Origin: an uncultured Rhodanobacter sp.
GTDB taxonomy: Bacteria; Pseudomonadota; Gammaproteobacteria; Xanthomonadales; Rhodanobacteraceae
Assembly (NCBI GenBank): GCA_937906285.1
Contig: CALCWL010000430.1
Span: 1 to 10,574, forward strand
DNA: 10,574 bases
Direction: 5' to 3'
Of this stretch, positions 6,630 through 10,574 are shown in pieces. The notes beneath the pieces are model-generated. The model made no database searches, was not told the DNA's origin, and saw nothing but the letters and a program-made list of their open reading frames with translations. The position numbers were made by a program, and so were the translations under genes. Every line of letters starts with the position of its first letter. Positions within the stretch are counted from its first letter, which is position 1.

Positions 6630-8855
6630 TCAGCCGGCCTTCTTCTTCGCCAGTCGCAACCAGGTGTCGACCACGGTATCCGGATTCAGCGAGACCGATT
6701 CGATGCCCTGTTCCATCAGCCACTCGGCCAGGTCGGGGTGGTCGCTGGGGCCCTGGCCGCAGATGCCGACGTACTTGCCGCGCGTGCGTGCAGTCTGGAT
6801 GGCCATGGCCAGCAGTTTTTTCACCGCCGCGTTGCGCTCATCGAACAGGCTGGCGACGATGGACGAATCGCGGTCCAGGCCCAGAGTGAGCTGGGTGAGG
6901 TCGTTGGAGCCGATCGAAAAGCCGTCGAAGATGTCGAGGAACTCGTCGGCGAGCAGGGCGTTTGACGGTACCTCGCACATCATGATGACCTTGAGGCCGT
7001 GTTCGCCCTGGCGCAGGTGGTTCTTGGCCAGCACATCGATCACCTTGCGGCCTTCGTCCAGCGTGCGCACGAACGGGATCATCACCCACACGTTGTCCAG
7101 TCCCATCACCTCGCGCACGTGCTTGACCGCGCGGCACTCCAGACCGAACGCCTCGGCGAAGCTCGCGTCCACGTAACGGCTGGCGCCGCGGAACCCGAGC
7201 ATCGGGTTCTCTTCGTGGGGTTCGTAGCGCGAGCCGCCGAGCAGGTTGGCGTACTCGTTGGACTTGAAGTCGCTCATGCGCACGATCACCGGTTTCGGAT
7301 AGACCGAGGCGGCGATGGTGGCGATGCCTTCGGCGAGGCGATCGACGTAGAACTCGACCGGGCCCGCATAGCCGGCGATACGCTCGTCGATCTTCGCCCT
7401 GGTTTCGGCGTCCTGCCTGGCGTATTCCAGCAGCGCGTTCGGATGCACGCCGATATGGCTGGCGATGATCATTTCCAGGCGGGCCAGGCCGATGCCGGCG
7501 TTCGGCAGCTGGCCGAAGTCGAAGGCACGCTCCGGGTTGGCCACGTTCATCATGATCTTCAGCGGCGCCTCGGGCATGTCGCCAAGATCCGCGGTGATCC
7601 GCTCGAACTTCAGGATGCCTTCGTAGATCGTGCCGGTATCGCCTTCGGCGCAGGACACGGTGACGTCGACGCCATCGGGGATCAGCTCCAGCGCATTGCC
7701 GGTGCCGACCACGGCCGGCACGCCCAGCTCGCGGGCGATGATGGCCGCGTGACAGGTGCGGCCACCGCGATTGGTGACGATGGCCGAGGCCCGCTTCATC
7801 ACCGGCTCCCAGTCCGGGTCGGTCATGTCGGCGATCAGCACGTCGCCAGCCTGCACCTTGTTCATGTCGGCCAGCGAGCGGACCACGCGTGCCTTGCCGG
7901 CGCCGATTTTCTGGCCGATCGAGCGCCCTTCGGCCAGCACCTTGCCTTTCTCGCTGAGATGGAAGCGTTCCAGCTGGGTCGCGTGCGAGCGCGACTTCAC
8001 GGTCTCCGGGCGGGCCTGCACGATGTACAGCTTGCCGGTATGGCCGTCCTTCGCCCACTCGATGTCCATCGGGCGGTCGTAGTGCTGCTCGATGATCAGC
8101 GCCTGACGGGCTAGCTCCTGCACGTCGTCGTCGCTGATGCAGAACTGGCGGCGCAGTTCGGCCGGGGTATCTTCGGTCTTCACCCGCTCGCCCGGCGTAC
8201 TGGAATAGACCATGCGCAGCTGCTTGGCGCCCAGGTTGCGACGAAGCAGCGCCGGCTTGCCGGCGCGCAGGGTCGGCTTGAACACGTAGAACTCGTCGGG
8301 ATTCACGGCACCCTGCACGACCATCTCGCCGAGGCCGTACGAGCCGGTGACGAACACCACGTCGCGGAAGCCCGACTCGGTGTCCAGCGTGAACAGCACG
8401 TCCTCGATGCCGACCACGTTGAGGAAGGTTTCCTGCTGGCCGGCGAACGAGGCGTCGGGAAGGTCCTCGGCCGTCGCCGAGGAGCGCACTGCCACCGCGA
8501 TGTCCTGGGCGCCGGCGTCCTTGCAGAGCTTGGTGTAGGCATCGCCGATCGCCTGCTCCAGCTCGGCGGGCAAGGCGGTGTCGACGATCCAGCCGCGGAT
8601 TTCCTTGCCGGCCGCGACCAGGGCATCGACATCGTCGACATCGAGCGGCGCCAGTCGATCCTGGATGCGCCGTGCCAGCCCGCTCTTTTCCAGGTACTGC
8701 TGGAACGCACTGGCGGTGGTGGCGAAGCCGCCGGGCACCGAGACACCCAATTTGGCGAGGTTGCCGATCATTTCGCCCAGCGAAGCATTCTTGCCACCGA
8801 CCTTGCCAAGGTCAGTCATGCGCAGTTGATCGAGCCAAAGCACCAGGTCGTTCAA
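6630..8855 (-). CDS. ppsA: Phosphoenolpyruvate synthase with an internal in-frame gap
   Basis: PEP synthase makes phosphoenolpyruvate, AMP and phosphate from pyruvate and ATP for gluconeogenesis. The ATP-binding domain shows GGKNASLGEM (20-29), AVRSSATAED (122-131) and DIEWAKDG with IVQARPET (264-285). The phosphohistidine domain has GGRTCHAA: catalytic His369, with Thr367 as the likely PpsR-modified residue. The PEP/pyruvate-binding barrel contains MMCEVPSNALL, GFSIGSNDLTQL and the conserved Cys699 (GICGQGPSD). The TTG start has a GAGGAG ribosome binding site at a 6-nt spacing. At 741 residues it is about 50 shorter than E. coli PpsA. NVVGIEDVL (146-154) runs directly into FTLDTESGF (155-163), omitting about 49 residues that normally lie between them and contain RAISYR and GVQRMV. 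The frame is otherwise intact. The gene may encode an inactive enzyme, or the gap may be a sequence artefact. Confidence 0.93.
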   Translation of the reverse strand: MNDLVLWLDQLRMTDLGKVGGKNASLGEMIGNLAKLGVSVPGGFATTASAFQQYLEKSGLARRIQDRLAPLDVDDVDALVAAGKEIRGWIVDTALPAELEQAIGDAYTKLCKDAGAQDIAVAVRSSATAEDLPDASFAGQQETFLNVVGIEDVLFTLDTESGFRDVVFVTGSYGLGEMVVQGAVNPDEFYVFKPTLRAGKPALLRRNLGAKQLRMVYSSTPGERVKTEDTPAELRRQFCISDDDVQELARQALIIEQHYDRPMDIEWAKDGHTGKLYIVQARPETVKSRSHATQLERFHLSEKGKVLAEGRSIGQKIGAGKARVVRSLADMNKVQAGDVLIADMTDPDWEPVMKRASAIVTNRGGRTCHAAIIARELGVPAVVGTGNALELIPDGVDVTVSCAEGDTGTIYEGILKFERITADLGDMPEAPLKIMMNVANPERAFDFGQLPNAGIGLARLEMIIASHIGVHPNALLEYARQDAETRAKIDERIAGYAGPVEFYVDRLAEGIATIAASVYPKPVIVRMSDFKSNEYANLLGGSRYEPHEENPMLGFRGASRYVDASFAEAFGLECRAVKHVREVMGLDNVWVMIPFVRTLDEGRKVIDVLAKNHLRQGEHGLKVIMMCEVPSNALLADEFLDIFDGFSIGSNDLTQLTLGLDRDSSIVASLFDERNAAVKKLLAMAIQTARTRGKYVGICGQGPSDHPDLAEWLMEQGIESVSLNPDTVVDTWLRLAKKKAG

Positions 8856-9078
8856 GGGTGTCTCCTCGGGATGGCGGAACGGGTGCAGGGGGCCAGCGGT
8901 CGCGGGCGCGCTGCAAAGAACTGGTATTGTCCGCCGCGGATGGTGCGAAGCACAAGAAGACCAGTGCCACCCGATGTCATTCCAACCCGATACCAGTCAA
9001 CGCGCGTTCAACACGGGACAGCGTTTTGCCCTTGCGCTAAGGTGCGAGCCTGCGCACTCGGCCCGGCGGAAGCTTCAC
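8856..9078. promoter_or_regulatory. ppsA/ppsR divergent control region with inverted ACTGGTAT pair
   Basis: The 223-bp spacer must carry the promoters of both divergent genes. An exact 8-bp inverted pair, ACTGGTAT at 8920-8927 and ATACCAGT at 8990-8997, brackets its middle, with 62 bp between the two. On the plus strand the left copy forms part of TGGTATTGT, an extended -10 look-alike pointing to ppsR. On the minus strand the right copy gives TGGTATCGG, pointing to ppsA. Neither has a clear -35. A small hairpin GTGCG/CGCAC lies at 9042-9057. The functional reading is inference. Confidence 0.35.
8862..8867 (-). promoter_or_regulatory. Strong ribosome binding site fixing the ppsA TTG start
   Basis: On the minus strand GAGGAG lies 6 nt before TTG (8855-8853). 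The residues that follow, MNDLVLWLDQL, align with the N terminus of other PEP synthases. No ATG is available at this position, so the TTG start is well supported. Confidence 0.8.
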
Positions 9079-9894
9079 ATGCAGCGAACCGTGTTTTTCA
9101 TTTCCGATTCCACTGGTATTACCGCCGAGACGATCGGCAACAGCATCCTGGCGCAGTTCGAGGGCGTGAAATTCGATAAGCACCGGCTGCCGTTCACCGA
9201 CAATCCGCACAAGGCCGAAGTGGCTGCGCTGCGTATCAAGACCAACTACGCGCAAACCGGGCAGCGCCCGGTGGTGGTCAACACCATGGCCGACCGGAAC
9301 CTGTGCGACATCGTGGCTTCGAGCGGCGCGCTGATGCTGGACGTGTTCGCGCCCTTCATCGGGCCACTGGAGGATGAGCTGCAGACGCGCCGGTCGGGCG
9401 CGGTGAATCGTTCGCACGGCATGGTCGATTTCGACAAGTACGAGGCGCGCATCAACGCCACCAACTACGCCTTGTCACACGACGACGGCATCGACGTGGA
9501 TTACGCCGACGCCGACCTGATCCTGGTCGGCGTGTCGCGTTCGGGCAAGACGCCCACCTGCCTTTACATGGCCTTGCATTACGGCGTCAGCGCCGCCAAC
9601 TATCCGTTGACCGACGAGGACCTGGAGAAACTGGAGCTGCCCGCGCGGCTGCGGCCGTACAAGGATCGCCTCTACGGGCTGACCATTGATGCGGTGCGCC
9701 TGGCGCAGATTCGCGAGCAGCGCCGCTCCGGCAGCCGTTACGCCACGATCGCGCAATGCCGGTGGGAGCTGGAACAGGCCGAACGGCTGATGCGCCAGGC
9801 CGGGATCCCCAGCCTCAACACCACCCACGTGTCGATCGAGGAGATCGCCAGCAAGATCTTCGACCGCTTCGGCATCGAGCGGACCATGTTCTGA
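9079..9894 (+). CDS. ppsR: PEP synthase regulatory protein (ADP-dependent kinase / pyrophosphorylase)
   Basis: PpsR inactivates PEP synthase by ADP-dependent phosphorylation of a threonine two residues before the catalytic histidine, and reactivates it by phosphate-dependent dephosphorylation that releases pyrophosphate. The 271-residue protein (E. coli about 277) belongs to the DUF299 family. It shows the N-terminal VFFISDSTGITAET (5-18), NRSHGMVDFDKYEARINA (110-127), ALSHDDG (131-137) and the P-loop-like GVSRSGKTPT (151-160), and ends in IASKIFDRFGIERTMF. The ATG at 9079 follows GGCGGAAG with good spacing and matches the family start; the frame is open back to 8974 but that extension is unlike the family. 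It diverges from ppsA, its substrate, as in E. coli. The target Thr367 is present in the ppsA product here, so the pair is mechanistically consistent apart from the ppsA gap. Confidence 0.95.
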   Translation: MQRTVFFISDSTGITAETIGNSILAQFEGVKFDKHRLPFTDNPHKAEVAALRIKTNYAQTGQRPVVVNTMADRNLCDIVASSGALMLDVFAPFIGPLEDELQTRRSGAVNRSHGMVDFDKYEARINATNYALSHDDGIDVDYADADLILVGVSRSGKTPTCLYMALHYGVSAANYPLTDEDLEKLELPARLRPYKDRLYGLTIDAVRLAQIREQRRSGSRYATIAQCRWELEQAERLMRQAGIPSLNTTHVSIEEIASKIFDRFGIERTMF

Positions 9895-9903
9895 ATTTCA
9901 TCC

Positions 9904-9907
9904 GGAG
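9904..9907 (+). promoter_or_regulatory. Ribosome binding site supporting a TTG start
   Basis: GGAG (9904-9907) lies 8 nt before TTG (9916-9918) in the short ppsR to DUF1249 spacer. No in-frame ATG or GTG lies between this site and Met22 of the product, so TTG is the most likely start. Confidence 0.65.
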
Positions 9908-9915
9908 TTTGCGCG

Positions 9916-10413
9916 TTGCCCACGACTGTCGTACTGGACCATCGAAACAGCCTGCTGCCGGGACGGTTCGAGACCCTGATGGGTCTGTACGCGGAGAACT
10001 ATCACCGCCTCGCGCGGCTGTTCGCGCCTCAGGAGCTCGTCGCCGGCCACTATGTGTCGCGCGTCGACGATGGCCTGGACGTGCACCTGCAGGTGCAGGA
10101 GCACCACCCTTACACCGTCGAGCTGGAACTCACCTACGGTTTCGTCGATGCGCACACCGGCCAGCGCGCACCCTCGGCGCAGTTGCGCATGTACACCGAC
10201 GCGCACGTCGCCGAGGCGTTGCACTGCCATCCGGGCCGGCATCTGTGGCAGGTGCTGGGGCCGTTTTCGCCGGTGCACTCGGTGTTCCAGCACCGCCTGC
10301 GCATGAATCGCTTCCTGACCCGATGGCTGGAATATCTCGCCGAGCAGGGCCATTCCACCGGCACCCTGGAGCCGCAACCGCGCCAGGGTGGGCAGGAACA
10401 GGGCTCCCGTTGA
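9916..10413 (+). CDS. DUF1249 family protein (YqiB-like), function unknown
   Basis: This 165-residue soluble protein has no signal peptide or membrane segment. It resembles the DUF1249 family (E. coli YqiB, about 140 residues), whose function I do not know. Family-like features are LMGLYAENYHRLARLF (21-36), a beta-rich middle (DGLDVHLQVQEHHPYTVELELTY), LRMYTDAHVAEAL (90-102) and the closing helix MNRFLTRWLEYLAEQGHS (130-147). The last 20 residues (EPQPRQGGQEQGSR) are low-complexity and probably disordered. It starts with TTG behind a good ribosome binding site, 21 bp after the ppsR stop and in the same direction, so the two genes are probably co-transcribed. No catalytic motif is recognisable. 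Confidence 0.78.
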   Translation: MPTTVVLDHRNSLLPGRFETLMGLYAENYHRLARLFAPQELVAGHYVSRVDDGLDVHLQVQEHHPYTVELELTYGFVDAHTGQRAPSAQLRMYTDAHVAEALHCHPGRHLWQVLGPFSPVHSVFQHRLRMNRFLTRWLEYLAEQGHSTGTLEPQPRQGGQEQGSR

Positions 10414-10482
10414 AGGGCGCCGCCATGGAAGGCTGCTTCTTGATCCTTGCGCTCGGGGACCGGCGCACAAATGCACGCCGAC

Positions 10483-10508
10483 AAAAAAACCCGCGCAAGG
10501 CGGGTTTT
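10483..10508 (-). terminator. Terminator of tRNA-Asp, partly bidirectional
   Basis: The 9-bp arms AAAACCCGC (10486-10494) and GCGGGTTTT (10500-10508) enclose the 5-nt loop GCAAG. On the minus strand the stem is followed by a seven-T run (plus-strand A-run 10483-10489), fitting the end of the leftward tRNA transcript 12 nt after its CCA. On the plus strand only TTTT follows the GC core, so it would be a weaker stop for the DUF1249 message. Confidence 0.88.
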
Positions 10509-10520
10509 CGTTCTGAATGG

Positions 10521-10574
10521 TGGCGGAGTGGACGGGACTCGAACCCGCGACCTCCGGCGTGACAGGCCAGCATT
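10521..10574 (-). tRNA. tRNA-Asp (anticodon GTC), 3' part only
   Basis: Read on the minus strand, the 54 visible bases hold the 3' two-thirds of a tRNA. CCA is encoded (10523-10521), preceded by discriminator G and the acceptor strand CCACTCC. The T-arm is GCGGG, TTCGAGT, CCCGT (10548-10532) and the variable loop is AGGTC. The anticodon stem CTGGC/GCCGG, which includes one G-T pair, encloses CTGTCAC with anticodon GTC (plus-strand GAC at 10561-10563). The D-arm and 5' acceptor strand lie beyond the window. The CCTGTCACGCC core matches bacterial tRNA-Asp. Confidence 0.95.

Noticed and set aside
6838..8058. Second open frame of 406 codons on the minus strand inside ppsA, as a sign of frameshift
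   Set aside because: The main ppsA frame is continuous with all motifs in a single frame. The alternative frame is Arg-rich noise, so there is no frameshift.
6999..8114. Open frame of 371 codons on the plus strand opposite ppsA
   Set aside because: It lies wholly within the ppsA coding region, is rich in His, Gly and Ala, and shows no family motif; it is a by-product of high GC.
8974..9078. N-terminal extension of PpsR by 35 residues from an upstream ATG
   Set aside because: The extension has no family similarity, while the ATG at 9079 has a good ribosome binding site and gives the usual start (QRTVFFISDSTG).

Overview
The window is a high-GC gammaproteobacterial chromosome segment, most likely from the Xanthomonadales (Lysobacterales), Rhodanobacteraceae or Xanthomonadaceae. 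This rests on gene content and order, GC-rich codon use and protein likeness to families I recall; no search was run. It looks like core genome: I see no insertion sequence, phage gene or CRISPR array.

Left part (1-5550). The 3' end of ppiD, a periplasmic folding factor, runs rightward and converges on mltD. Leftward gloB-mltD encode glyoxalase II and a lipoprotein lytic transglycosylase, joined by an ATGA overlap. Diverging from them is rightward yafS-like methyltransferase, rnhA (RNase HI) and dnaQ (polymerase III proofreading subunit), each pair again joined by an ATGA overlap. The set mltD, gloB, yafS, rnhA, dnaQ is also a neighbourhood in Escherichia coli, but here rnhA and dnaQ are co-directional rather than divergent.

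Middle (5551-6629). A leftward PP2C-type Ser/Thr phosphatase converges on dnaQ. Next comes a rightward tRNA-Ser(CGA) gene with a near-consensus sigma-70 promoter. It ends in a perfect 31-bp inverted repeat that runs back into the tRNA's own 3' end. A second terminator hairpin serves ppsA from the other side.

Right part (6630-10574). ppsA (PEP synthase, leftward) and ppsR (its kinase/pyrophosphorylase regulator, rightward) diverge from a 223-bp region, and ppsR is followed by a DUF1249 (YqiB-like) gene with a TTG start. The window closes with a terminator and the 3' part of a leftward tRNA-Asp(GTC).

The most unusual feature is in ppsA. The reading frame is open throughout, but the protein is 741 residues and lacks about 49 residues of the ATP-binding domain, between residues 154 and 155, compared with the usual PEP synthase of about 790. 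All recognised catalytic residues further on are intact. Otherwise the genes are ordinary housekeeping genes, and I found no convincing undescribed multi-gene system.
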